DNA from: Rhizobium sp. R635
Lineage (GTDB): Bacteria; Pseudomonadota; Alphaproteobacteria; Rhizobiales; Rhizobiaceae
DNA length: 64,000 bases
Assembly (NCBI RefSeq): GCF_002211285.1
Contig: NZ_LOKX01000012.1
Coordinates: 62,001-126,000 of the forward strand
Direction: 5' to 3'
Each line of letters opens with the position of its first letter. Position 1 is the first letter of the stretch. The position numbers and the translations under genes were made by a program. Shown piece by piece: positions 9,118 to 17,935 of this stretch. The notes under the pieces were generated by a model that saw only the letters and a program-made list of their open reading frames with translations, ran no database searches and was not told where the DNA came from.

Positions 9118-9864
9118 TCAGCCTCCGAGATAGGCATCGATGACGGTCTGGTTCGACCGGATTTCGTCCGGCGTGCCTTCGGCGATGATGCGGCCTTCCG
9201 CAAGGACGATGATGCGGGAGCACAGGCTCATCACGAACTCCATATTGTGTTCGATGACGACGAAGGTCGTGCCGTGCTCGGCATTGTAGGCGATGAGCCG
9301 ATCCTTGAGGTTGGCGAGCATCGTCAGGTTGACGCCGCCCGCCGGCTCGTCGAGCAAGACGAGGCTGGGGCCGGCCATGAACGCCATTGCCGCATCCACC
9401 AGCTTCTGTTGGCCGTAGGAAAGGGAGCCTGCCAGCGTGTCGCGCAGATGCCCGAGGCGAAAGAACGCGATCAGGCGCTCCGCCTCTGCCGTCAAACCGG
9501 CATCGCCGGGGCCGAAGAGACGCGAGAGCATCGTACCGTGATGCTCCTGACCGGCGAGGATGATGTTGTCGAGCACGGACATCTTCGGAAAGACCGAAAG
9601 CTGCTGAAAGGTCCGCCCGACGCCGAGCTTGTTGAGATCGGAGGCGCGCATGCCGGAGACGTTTTTACCGTTGACCGTCACGTCGCCCGTCTCCGGGGTC
9701 AACTGGCCGAGGATGCAGTTGAAGAGCGTCGACTTGCCCGACCCGTTGGGGCCGATCAGGCCGAGGATCTCACCTTTGCCGACCTCGAAGGAAACACCGT
9801 CGACGGCGCGGATGCCGCCGAAACTCTTGCCGATGTTGCGGATGGAGAGGATGGGCGCGTTCAT
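9118..9864 (-). CDS. LivG-type ABC transporter ATPase
   Basis: This 248-residue ATPase of the HAAT importer family has Walker A GPNGSGKST at about residues 38-46, a Q-loop in GVGRTFQQLSVF, a signature in the relaxed form LSYGQQKLVDAA, Walker B VLLDEPAGGVN and a switch-region His in VIEHNMEFV. The LivG-specific insert between Q-loop and signature is present. It overlaps the permease stop by four bases (ATGA arrangement). The C-terminal AYLGG codons provide the ribosome binding site for the next gene. Confidence 0.93.
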   Translation of the reverse strand: MNAPILSIRNIGKSFGGIRAVDGVSFEVGKGEILGLIGPNGSGKSTLFNCILGQLTPETGDVTVNGKNVSGMRASDLNKLGVGRTFQQLSVFPKMSVLDNIILAGQEHHGTMLSRLFGPGDAGLTAEAERLIAFFRLGHLRDTLAGSLSYGQQKLVDAAMAFMAGPSLVLLDEPAGGVNLTMLANLKDRLIAYNAEHGTTFVVIEHNMEFVMSLCSRIIVLAEGRIIAEGTPDEIRSNQTVIDAYLGG

Positions 9865-10847
9865 TTCAGGCTGGCTCCTTGCGCCATGTCTGTGCGGACC
9901 TGCTGTTTCGGCCAGAATTTGTCACGGATTCTGGCGCCGACGCCGATCAGTCCCGACGGCACGAAGATCAGCATGACGATGACCAGCGCGGAATAGATGA
10001 TGAGATAATATCCTTCGGTGAAGCGCAGGACCTCAGGCAGCAGAATGACGACACCTGCTCCCACCCATGGCCCGAAGAAGTATCCCGCACCGCCGACGAT
10101 CACCATCAGCAGAATGCGAAGGGAATGGGCGAGCGCGAAGGACCCGGGCTCGATGAATTGGACGAGAGGCGTGATCAGCGTGCCGGCCAGCCCGCCATAT
10201 GCGGAACCGATGGCAAAGGCGAGAAGGGTGATGCGCCGCGTATCGACGCCCAGGCTCTCGGCGCGGATCGGGTTTTCACGCAAGGCCTTGAATGCGCGTC
10301 CCCACGGCGAGCGCACGATCCCCCACATGACGAGTGCCGCGAGCACCGTGACGGTGAGCGTGAAATAGTAGAAAGGCAGCTGTTTCATCGTCGAGAACAG
10401 ACCAAAATCCGGGCGAGGCATGCCGACGAGCCCGATGCTGCCGCCGGTCAGCCAATCCTCGTTTCTGAGCACGAGGAAGACGAGCGTATTGAAGGCGAGC
10501 GTCACGAAGGCGAGAAAATGGCCTTTGACGCGCAATGCGGGATAGCCGAGGAGCAGACCCACGACGAAACATGCCAGCAGCGCCAGCGGCGTGGCCACGA
10601 CCCAATGCCAGCCGGCAAGCGTCAGCAGCGCCGTTATGTAAGCCCCGATCGCCATGAACGAAGCCTGCGCCAGCGAAATCTGACCGGCATAGCCGAGCGT
10701 CAGGTTCAGTCCCATCGCGGCGATCGTAAAAATGAGCCATGAGGTCAGAACGTAGATGATGTAGTTCTTCTGGCCGATGGGAGCGACGATCGCCAGCGCA
10801 AGAAGCGCCAGGATGATCGCGACACGCATTTTGGAGCTTCTCATCAT
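9861..10847 (-). CDS. LivM-type ABC transporter permease
   Basis: This 328-residue inner-membrane permease has about ten hydrophobic segments. The LivM hallmark region NLTLGYAGQISLAQASFMAIGAY spans roughly residues 45-67, and the ATPase-contacting loop is SPWGRAFKALRENPIRAESLG. The start is one of two tandem ATGs at 10847 or 10844, overlapping the TGA of the upstream LivH gene. It forms the translocation pore with that LivH-type protein. Confidence 0.92.
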   Translation of the reverse strand: MMRSSKMRVAIILALLALAIVAPIGQKNYIIYVLTSWLIFTIAAMGLNLTLGYAGQISLAQASFMAIGAYITALLTLAGWHWVVATPLALLACFVVGLLLGYPALRVKGHFLAFVTLAFNTLVFLVLRNEDWLTGGSIGLVGMPRPDFGLFSTMKQLPFYYFTLTVTVLAALVMWGIVRSPWGRAFKALRENPIRAESLGVDTRRITLLAFAIGSAYGGLAGTLITPLVQFIEPGSFALAHSLRILLMVIVGGAGYFFGPWVGAGVVILLPEVLRFTEGYYLIIYSALVIVMLIFVPSGLIGVGARIRDKFWPKQQVRTDMAQGASLK

Positions 10848-11725
10848 CAGACGGCCCTTCCTTCGGATGTTCCCATGATGCCCTGCGGCCTGACGAGGAT
10901 GATGACGATCAGGAGGAGGAGGGGCAGGGCGGCACGGTATTCCGCCGTGACATAGGCTGCGGTCAGGTTGTCGAGAACGCCGATCAGCAGGCCGCCGACC
11001 AGCGCGCCCCTTATCTGGTTGAAGCCGCCGACGATTGCCGCGATGAAGGCGATCAGGCCGAGCGTCTCGCCGTTCGAAAACTTGGCGAGATAGACAGGCG
11101 TGATGAGGTAGGATGCCAGTGCTGCGAGCGCCGCGTTGATCAGGAAAGTATAGAGGACCATGCGCTTGACGTTGACGCCGAGGATTTCCGCGACTGCGGG
11201 ATTCTGTGCGGTCGCCTGCATGGAGCGCCCGGTACGCGTGCGATTCAGGAACAGGGTCAGGAGGACGACGATGCCGAGACAAAGCACGAGGTTGAAAATA
11301 TCCTGCATCGACAGAACGGCGCCGAATACGTTGATCGGATCGCTCGGGAACATGGCGGGAAACGGCTGGGCTTCGGCCGAGTAGAATTCCTTGACGCTCT
11401 CCTTCAAGAGAATTCCGAGCGCCATGGTCGCAATGATCAGGGTGATCCCCCCGTGCGGAAGTATGGGCTCGACCATCAGCTTCTTGAAAAGGACGCCGAG
11501 AATGATGACCGACAAGATGAGCCCGGCGAGCAGGGCAGCCCAAAACGGCATGCCGAGAATGCTCATGCAGGCGAGTACGAAGAATGCCGGCAGCATGACG
11601 AATTCGCCCTGGGCGAAATTCACCGTCTGCGCCGCCTGCCATACCAGCGTGAAACCGATCGCGACGAGCGCATAAATGGAGCCGGTCGCCAGACCGGACA
11701 GTAAGACCTGTAGGAATTGAGACAT
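10847..11725 (-). CDS. LivH-type ABC transporter permease
   Basis: This 292-residue permease has the typical LivH opening GLATGSIYALVAIGFTLVWQ (about residues 10-29), the NFAQGEFVMLPAF motif (about 36-48) and the EAA-like coupling loop RTGRSMQATAQNPAVAEILG. It follows the solute-binding protein by 60 bases and overlaps the next permease. It is part of the putative shikimate/quinate-type importer. Confidence 0.92.
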   Translation of the reverse strand: MSQFLQVLLSGLATGSIYALVAIGFTLVWQAAQTVNFAQGEFVMLPAFFVLACMSILGMPFWAALLAGLILSVIILGVLFKKLMVEPILPHGGITLIIATMALGILLKESVKEFYSAEAQPFPAMFPSDPINVFGAVLSMQDIFNLVLCLGIVVLLTLFLNRTRTGRSMQATAQNPAVAEILGVNVKRMVLYTFLINAALAALASYLITPVYLAKFSNGETLGLIAFIAAIVGGFNQIRGALVGGLLIGVLDNLTAAYVTAEYRAALPLLLLIVIILVRPQGIMGTSEGRAV

Positions 11726-11785
11726 CGTGCCATTCTCTCGAAGGGCCGCGGCGGCCGAAGCGGCCGCGGCTGGGTCGGGGATCGA

Positions 11786-12922
11786 TCAGTTGGCCGGAAC
11801 GGTTCCGATCACAACCGGCGAGCCATTCTTCACCTGGACCATGAAGCTCGGACGCGACATTTCGCCATGCTCGTCCCAGCAGGTGTCGAGAAGGATCTTC
11901 GGATAGTCCGCGGCCTTCAGGCACAGCCCATGCATTTTCTCGGAGAAGGCTTCGCCGTCGAATTCGCCGACCATCTCGGTGACGTATTTCGTCGTCCAGG
12001 CGCCGATATAGCCCTTGATGGCGTCATGTGTCGGCTTGCGTTTGTATGTCTCTTCGAATTTCTTGTCGAAAGCGCCGATGCCGGGAACATCCGTTGCCGC
12101 TGCCGTCAGGCCGACATGGGCGATGGCGCCATCGGCGGCGGGGCCGGCGAGCTCGACGACCTTGGCTTCGGTAAGCGTGACCTCTCCCAGGAGCGGCATG
12201 GGCAGGGTCTGTTTCCTGGCCTCGATCAGGAAGCGGGCCGATTCTTCCTGATTCATGTAAACGAAGACCGCGTCGGGATTGGCTTCCTTGAGTTTGGCGA
12301 CGTCGGCTGCATAGTCGGCTTGCCCCTGTTCGGAGGAAACATCGGCGATGACGTCGATCCCGGCCTTCTTCATTTCTGCGGCGAAAACATCGTGGCCGCC
12401 TTTGCCGAATTCGTTGTTCACCCAGGCGATGCCGACTTTTTTGGCCTTGAGCGTATCGGTAAAATAGCTCACCAGCGCGGGGATGCCTTTCTGCGAGCCC
12501 GACGAGGTGCGGAAGACAAAGGGATTGCCCTTCTGCACGATGCTCGGAGATTCCGATCCGACGAATTGCGGGATGCTGTTCTGCTGGGCGACGAGCATGT
12601 TGACCATCGTCGAGCCCGAATAGATCGTGCCGAGGATCGCATAGGCCTCTTCGTCGATCGCCTTCTGAACGAGGGCGCGCGAAACCTGCGGATCCGTCTG
12701 AGTGTCGTATTCGCCGAGTTCGATCTTCTTGCCGAGAATCCCGCCCTCGGCATTGATTTCCTCTACCGCGATCTTGACGCCGTCACGCCAGTTCGTTCCC
12801 GAGGGGGCGCCGGCGCCGGATAGTTCGGCCACCATGCCAAGCTTCACGGTGTCCTCGGCATGCGCCACGCCGAGACCGGCCAGCAGCGCGGTCGAAATTG
12901 CAATGAGTTCCTTTCGGTACAT
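11786..12922 (-). CDS. Periplasmic solute-binding protein of the HAAT (LivK) family
   Basis: This 378-residue periplasmic receptor has a signal peptide at residues 1-22 ending VAHA-ED, then a type I periplasmic-binding fold (VKLGMVAELSGAGAPSGTNW start). LivJ/LivK-like proteins bind amino acids, but many rhizobial members bind aromatic or alicyclic acids. Neighbouring aroE-like and quiC genes favour the latter here. ATG 12922 is selected by the GGGAGGAC ribosome binding site five bases upstream; an upstream in-frame extension has no signal. Two cysteines (CLKAADYPK and DTCWDEHG) near residues 355-370 may form a disulfide. Confidence 0.9.
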   Translation of the reverse strand: MYRKELIAISTALLAGLGVAHAEDTVKLGMVAELSGAGAPSGTNWRDGVKIAVEEINAEGGILGKKIELGEYDTQTDPQVSRALVQKAIDEEAYAILGTIYSGSTMVNMLVAQQNSIPQFVGSESPSIVQKGNPFVFRTSSGSQKGIPALVSYFTDTLKAKKVGIAWVNNEFGKGGHDVFAAEMKKAGIDVIADVSSEQGQADYAADVAKLKEANPDAVFVYMNQEESARFLIEARKQTLPMPLLGEVTLTEAKVVELAGPAADGAIAHVGLTAAATDVPGIGAFDKKFEETYKRKPTHDAIKGYIGAWTTKYVTEMVGEFDGEAFSEKMHGLCLKAADYPKILLDTCWDEHGEMSRPSFMVQVKNGSPVVIGTVPAN

Positions 12923-13007
12923 GTAGTCCTCCCAGTTAAAAATAGACTGGCTTTTTACGGCGCCGTCTCCATGCGCCACCAGGCTTCACGTCAGCAGGAG
13001 ACGAAAG

Positions 13008-13835
13008 CTAGCCACTTTTCAAGTGCAGTTCCCGTTGCGTCGGTCGCGACAGCAAAAAGTCCACAAGCGTAACGGCTTGCGCGTCGAACATTCCGGCGCC
13101 TGTCATCGTCCGGCATCCACGCCGGCGGGCTTCTTCGATCAGCGGCGGCATTTCCGGCTTCGTGATGACGCAGGCCACGAATTGCCAAGACTCGAGCTTT
13201 GCGACATCGATCGGCAGGGGATCATGCGGCCGCATGCCGAGGGGCGTGGCATTGGCGACGAGATCATAGCCCGTGGGATCGGCGCTGCCACGACGCACGC
13301 GCCCGGGGAATTGCTGCTCGAGCTTTGCTACGACAGTGTCGCGCCGCGCAACGTCGATATCGTGTATGGCAAGCACCGCGGCACCACGCCTCATGATCTC
13401 GAGCGCGATTGCCGAACCGGCGCCGCCACAGCCGACCAGCAGGCATTTGCGATCGGCAACGAAAAACCCCTCGGCTTCGATCCCGTCGAGATAACCAAGC
13501 CCGTCCGTATTGTCGCCGTGCCAGCCCTCCTCGGTCCGGCGTACGACGTTTGCCGCCTCTACGAAGACGGCACGGTCGGTCGCCGTCGTGCAAAGCGTGA
13601 ATGCGGCTTGCTTGTGCGGAACGGTGACGAGGATGCCTCCCGTATTATGCACCGAATGAAGCGCACGAAAAAGATGGGAGAGATCGCAGGCGCTGACATG
13701 CATCGGGACAACGACGGCGTCCTGCTGACGATCCGCAAACAAGCCGGTAATGGCGGCCGGCGAGCGAACCTGAGCGATGGGGTCGCCAACGACCGGAAAG
13801 AGCCTCGTATTTCCCGAAGGGATGATACCCGTCAT
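13008..13835 (-). CDS. Shikimate/quinate dehydrogenase (AroE-like)
   Basis: This 275-residue enzyme oxidises shikimate or quinate to the 3-dehydro acid. The substrate-binding DPIAQVRSP lies at 18-26, the catalytic Lys75 in TVPHK and Asp111 in NTDG form the family dyad, and GCGGAG at 135-140 is the nucleotide loop. After the second strand the sequence HDIDVARR places an acidic Asp where NADP-specific AroE has NRT, which suggests NAD use and thus a catabolic role. It is the first gene of the operon, and its product is the substrate of QuiC. ATG 13835 gives the usual family length; ATG-like starts upstream add an unconserved tail. Confidence 0.88.
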   Translation of the reverse strand: MTGIIPSGNTRLFPVVGDPIAQVRSPAAITGLFADRQQDAVVVPMHVSACDLSHLFRALHSVHNTGGILVTVPHKQAAFTLCTTATDRAVFVEAANVVRRTEEGWHGDNTDGLGYLDGIEAEGFFVADRKCLLVGCGGAGSAIALEIMRRGAAVLAIHDIDVARRDTVVAKLEQQFPGRVRRGSADPTGYDLVANATPLGMRPHDPLPIDVAKLESWQFVACVITKPEMPPLIEEARRRGCRTMTGAGMFDAQAVTLVDFLLSRPTQRELHLKSG

Positions 13836-13908
13836 GTGTCGTCCGTTCCACCGGGAGAGGGGAGGGACGGGCCTTCCCGTCGCATCCGTCTCCCGAAGCA
13901 ATCAATCC

Positions 13909-13925
13909 TGCGCTCCAACAGCGCA
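13909..13925. promoter_or_regulatory. Inverted repeat, candidate LysR site upstream of aroE-like operon
   Basis: TGCGCT-N5-AGCGCA is a perfect 6-bp inverted repeat 74 bases before the first gene of the quinate/shikimate-type operon. It is flanked by AATC and GATT. Its place and form fit an operator of the LysR protein encoded at 14906-15844. No binding evidence is available from sequence alone. The rest of 13836-14053 shows nothing else. Confidence 0.35.
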
Positions 13926-14057
13926 TTTTCGATTGAAGCCTAGCGAACCCTGGGCGGCATATCGAGTATCATTTTTGCAGGCTTCCGTAACATCATGTTA
14001 ATGCCTGGCTGCGTGTCCATGCAGGGTGCGGGGGCGACAGATCCGCATGCCTGCTAG

Positions 14058-14905
14058 GAGCGATCGACATTCAGGATTCCCAAATCAGTTGATGACTGAT
14101 TCATAGCGCACCGTGTTGAGCACGGAGACCTTTGATGGGTGTGAAGCGATACGAGTTGAACGAGGCGCAGTGGTCGAAGATTGTTCTTTTGCTGCCGGGC
14201 AAGGCCAGCGATCCAGGTCGGACAGGTGCGGATAATCGTCTATTCGTGAATGGTTGTCTGTGGGTTCTACGCTCAGGCGCACATTGGCGGGACCTGCCTG
14301 AGCGCTACGGCAAATGGAAAACAGTGCATCGCCGCTTCAGCCGCTGGTGCCATGCCGGCGTATGGGAGCGGGTCTTCGACGCACTCACAGCGGACCGGGA
14401 TAACCAGTATCTGATGATCGACAGCACCATCGTCCGCACTCATCAGCAGGCGGCGAGCGGAAAAGGGGGGCCAAGGATCAGGCGCTGGGGCGTTCCAGAG
14501 GTGGATTGACGACCAAGATCCATATGCTGGCCGATGCGCTCGGCCGCCCCCTGCGCTTTGTCGTGACGGCCGGCCAGGCCGGTGACATCACGCACGCCCC
14601 GGCTCTGCTCGATGGTCAGATAGGAAAGGCTGTGCTCGGCGATAAAGCCTATGACGGCAACGCCTTGCGCGAGACGATCAAGGCTATGGGCGCCGAGGCA
14701 GTCATTCCATCAAAACGCTCCCGCAAGATCATCATTCCGCATGATCCTGTCGCCTACAAGCATCGCAACCGCATCGAACGCTGCTTCAATCGGCTCAAGC
14801 ACTTTCGACGCTTCGCCACCCGCTACGAGCGTCGAACCATTCATTTCACTGGATTCATCCAACTCGCCGCTATCATGATATGGCTACAATGAATGTCGAT
14901 CGGCC
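14058..14905 (+). mobile_element. Complete IS5-family (IS427-like) insertion sequence, 848 bp
   Basis: Both ends are visible. The left terminal repeat at 14058-14073 and the right at 14890-14905 match at 14 of 16 positions (shared CGATCGACATTCA). Both are flanked outside by CTAG (14054-14057 and 14906-14909), a palindromic 4-bp target duplication as in IS5-type elements. The element carries one frameshifted transposase. Its length of 848 bp and the conserved ends suggest a recent, possibly active copy. It lies between the LysR gene and the operon it probably controls. Confidence 0.88.
14135..14892 (+). CDS. IS5/IS427-type transposase made by -1 ribosomal frameshift
   Basis: Two overlapping frames encode one DDE transposase. 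The first (14135-14509) holds the N-terminal DUF4096-like domain (WVLRSGAHWRDLPERYGKW) and the first Asp (MIDSTIVRTH). The second runs to 14892 and holds LGDKAYDGN (second Asp) and HRNRIERCFNRLKHF (Glu). The frames meet at A4G6 (14461-14470), a typical slippery run. Stepping back one base there continues as AKDQALGRSRGGLTTKIH, the expected family sequence. ATG 14135 follows CGGAGA; an alternative TTG is one codon earlier. Confidence 0.88.
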
Positions 14906-15844
14906 CTAGCACCGGCCATTCCTCCGTTTCGTCTTTTTCTCGGGAGATTTGAGTGAACTGACGCTGTTCATCTCCTGGCGAAGAAGCGATCGGAAATGCT
15001 CTGCATAGACGGAAAGGGGTAGATCCTTGCGGTAGGCAATGAAGGTATGAAAGATGCTGTCGGCGTCGATCTCGATGCTTTTCAATCCGCGAACGACGCC
15101 ATGCGCCACGGTGAATTCATCGATGATCGCGATCCCCAGCCCGGCCGCGACGAGACTGCAGACCGTCGTGCCGAAGCGAGCCTTGATGTTCATCTGGTAG
15201 TCGACATGATTGTCCGTGAACATCGCTGCCATGACTGCCCCATACGGGTCCTTGGGATTGATGCCGATGAGTGGGTATTCGGACATCTCCTGGGGCGTGA
15301 TCTTGTCTTTGATCGCGAGTGGGCTCGTCTCCGGGACGATACATAGGAGCCGGCCGCTCGCCAGCGGTTCGAATTCGATCAGCGGATGGTCGAAGCGCGA
15401 GGAGATCGCGACCAGTTCGCCGCGGCCGAGAAGCAGGTAATCGATAGCCTCTTCGATCTTGAGTATGTTGAGGTCGAGCCCGAGATCCGGAAAACGTTGC
15501 CGCAATCTCGCGACGGTCCTCGGGACCATGACATTGGCGATGCTCGGCACGGAGGCGATGCAAAGCTCCTGGCTCTGGCCTCGGCCCAGTCCCGCGACGG
15601 CCGATTGCAGATCGTCGATCTTCCGGTGCACCACGTCAAGCAGATCGAAAATGTTGCGCGCCTGCGAGGTGGGAACAAAACGGCCGGCTCTGCGGTCGAA
15701 AAGCCGGATCCCAAGCGAATCTTCCGTGTATTTCATCAGGCGGCTGAGGCCGGGCGCAGACACGTTGAGAAGCTTGGCGGCGCCAGCGATGCTGCCGGTG
15801 ACCATGATGGCTCGTATGACCTCAATTTGTCGTAGTGTAAGCAT
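14906..15844 (-). CDS. LysR-family transcriptional regulator, probably of the quinate/shikimate operon
   Basis: This 312-residue regulator has an N-terminal helix-turn-helix (LRQIEVIRAIMVTGSIAGAA, residues 3-22) and a LysR substrate-binding domain from about 90 to 295. It lies upstream of and codirectional with the aroE-like operon, now separated from it by the IS. Its stop TAG is formed by the CTAG target duplication, so the reading frame ends exactly where the IS begins; the uninterrupted ancestor would have used the same stop. ATG 15844 gives the normal LysR N terminus. The C-terminal tail KTKRRNGRC is unusually basic. Confidence 0.9.
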   Translation of the reverse strand: MLTLRQIEVIRAIMVTGSIAGAAKLLNVSAPGLSRLMKYTEDSLGIRLFDRRAGRFVPTSQARNIFDLLDVVHRKIDDLQSAVAGLGRGQSQELCIASVPSIANVMVPRTVARLRQRFPDLGLDLNILKIEEAIDYLLLGRGELVAISSRFDHPLIEFEPLASGRLLCIVPETSPLAIKDKITPQEMSEYPLIGINPKDPYGAVMAAMFTDNHVDYQMNIKARFGTTVCSLVAAGLGIAIIDEFTVAHGVVRGLKSIEIDADSIFHTFIAYRKDLPLSVYAEHFRSLLRQEMNSVSSLKSPEKKTKRRNGRC

Positions 15845-16039
15845 TGATGCCGAGTCCGCATTAGCCGATATGTTTCGCCACACATTGTAGCGCCGACTGC
15901 ACAGGTGCAAATGTGCATAAGATTCGCAATGGACTACAATGGCTGGCGAATTTACTGCAAAGAAAATTACACTTAAATCGTCTGCTTATTCGTCGTCGGT
16001 TTGCGACTTCTATTGTAAATGCAACAAGGGCTTAAAGGC

Positions 16040-17131
16040 TGCGACAGGGCAGGGAGATCAGCCCCCGATCCGACCGGCTGGGCTGGGTTGTAAGGGAGAA
16101 ACGGGGGCGGGTGATGACGCTCCCCTTTGGCTTTAGCTTTCTCAGTAGCAATTGTTTCGTCGCCGGTTGATATTCATTCGCACCTGCACGAGGCCGGGTA
16201 GGGACCAAAGCCGCACGATGCTTCCGCAAATCAAGTTGCAGGGTGACGTCGACGTCGCCGCGCTGTCACTACTTGTTCGTGGCATGCTTCTTTTCGATTG
16301 CCTGTGTTGATGGTGAGGGTGGCATAGGATTGACGGCGACCGGCGCCATGACGCATGCGTGGCGCGGAAAACGCCGTGCTTGTCGCTGTAGAAAGCCAGC
16401 GGCTTGCCCCATTGCTGCAGATAGGCCTTCGTCGCATGCAGATAGTCGAATGTATTCTCCGATCCGGCAAAGTGCAGGTGCAACAGCTTGCCGGTGGCGT
16501 CATCGATGTAGACGAGCAGGGCGCATTTGGGGCCGCGGTTCTCGAACCACCAGTGATGCGAGCCATTGATCTGGACGAACTCGCCGAGACAATCCCGCCG
16601 GCCGCGCGGCTGGAAAACCCGCTTCTTACGTTCGCGCCGCGAGATCCAGATGCCGGCCTCGGTCATCCATTGGCGCAGCGTTTCCTTGGCGACCGAAATC
16701 TGATGCAGTTCGATCAGCTTCTCGCGCGCCAGCGTCGGCCCGAAATCCAGATAACGTTCGCGGATCAGATCCAGCGCCGCATTGCGAAAATCCTCGCTGT
16801 GACGCCGATTGCTCGGTCGGGATCGCTTCTTCGAAACCAGGCCGGCTTCACCGAAACGGTCATAGGCCTGCAGCAGCCGATGAACTTGACTTCGACTGAG
16901 TTCCAGCAACTCGGCCGCCTGGATGATGCTCAGGCGCCGGTCGCGGATCTTCTGAATGACTTCGAGGCGATGCAATTCTTTCTGCGACATGGTGATCAAA
17001 CAGGACATGACGACTCCGACCGCTCATGGTCTCGACCAGGCTGGAGGTCGTCATCCTTGCTCCTGACGTTGGCATTGACCAGAACGGCGAGAGGCGAGAC
17101 TGTCGCATCTCTAACTGGCCCAACTGTCGCA
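16040..17131 (-). mobile_element. Decayed ISNCY-like insertion sequence
   Basis: A degraded transposase lies between outward-facing copies of the octamer TGCGACAG. It reads on the plus strand at 16040-16047 and as its complement at 17100-17107 and 17124-17131. These are plausible remains of terminal inverted repeats, with the right end present twice. The exact ends and target duplication cannot be fixed. The stretch 15845-16039 before it contains no gene. Confidence 0.55.
16142..16990 (-). pseudogene. ISNCY-like transposase, internally deleted and frameshifted
   Basis: From ATG 16990 a transposase N-terminal half is well preserved. It has a helix-turn-helix (SIIQAAELLELSRSQVHRLL, about residues 21-40) and a rve-type catalytic core start (GEFVQINGSHHWWFE and LLVYIDDATGKLLHL). 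The conserved core breaks after YSDKHGVFRATHA near residue 210. What follows is a short out-of-frame mixture that includes codons for an apparent C terminus in other frames. Intact family members have more than 400 residues, so roughly the second half of the core is missing. A QIDGS-type aspartate motif reads QINGS here, so a catalytic Asp is also lost. Confidence 0.8.
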
Positions 17132-17155
17132 TTACTAAATAGCCGCTACATATTT

Positions 17156-17413
17156 TTATCGCATAAGGCGATTTATGGAACTTTTGGCAGTTTTCCGGCT
17201 GCACAGAACAGGTTTGGCATCTTGTTGAGTGATCAACCGTGCGCCGCGCTGACGTGAAAATATCCTTAATCGACTCATTGCTACAGCGCGATGGCTTCTG
17301 GTTCCGATCAAGAAGTAAATGTGGGCTACACCCCAAATCCACCAAGCGAGCCAGCCGGCGATTGTTAGGCGCCCGAAGTCGATCACCGCCAAGTTGCGTC
17401 CAATCGTGGCCAA
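17156..17413 (-). pseudogene. C-terminal remnant of type II NADH dehydrogenase (ndh)
   Basis: A frame without a genuine start (stop at about 17422, first codons LATIGRNLAVIDFG) encodes the conserved tail of NDH-2. The matching segments are GWLAWWIWGVAHIYFLIGT and a degenerate RLITQ end. These match the membrane-anchoring C terminus of rhizobial NAD(P)/FAD-dependent NADH:quinone oxidoreductases, in which LATIGR precedes the tail. The flavin and NADH domains are absent, so it is a dead fragment left beside the IS debris. Confidence 0.75.
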
Positions 17414-17935
17414 GCTTCTTCACCTTTCTTTTCCTTAGCTGCCGCAATCTACCAGCCACATTGTATGGGAAGAGCAAGCTCGCGATTGTCCTTATTTGGA
17501 GATTACGATGAGGAACCGGTTCGCGAAACTGCCTTCCAATGTTGCAAATCCGGCGTGGAACATCAGCCGGGTATCGTGCTGTTTCGCACGAATTGGCGGC
17601 TGCTGACAAAGCGTGAGCCCAGTACGAGTGTAGTCCGCGGCGACTCTATGGCTATCGGTCGTCTGTTGAAGTTCAATCCGCTCCTGCTGCTTGGCGTCGC
17701 TTGCGCCTCCTCGCGTTCTGCTGTGGCCATGAATAGGGGCTGCGGCTCGCCGCACAGCGCGCCGCTCGACCCCTCCTGCGCAAGGGTGGCAAAGTCCTGC
17801 AAGACTTATTATCACCGTCAAGCACTCTCCTCGCACCTGTCGATCGAGATCGCAGAAATGCAATCGGGTACCGCGATTCTAGGAAAATCCTTGGCGAGGC
17901 ATCAAGGACTTTCCTCTGACAACGCGCTTAGCGAT
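17414..17935. other. Gap of about 520 bases, no gene recognised
   Basis: Several short open frames occur on both strands, but none has a recognisable domain or ribosome binding site. The composition is less GC-rich than the flanking operons. Given the transposase and ndh remnants on one side, I read it as rearranged debris downstream of the isomerase operon. Confidence 0.4.
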
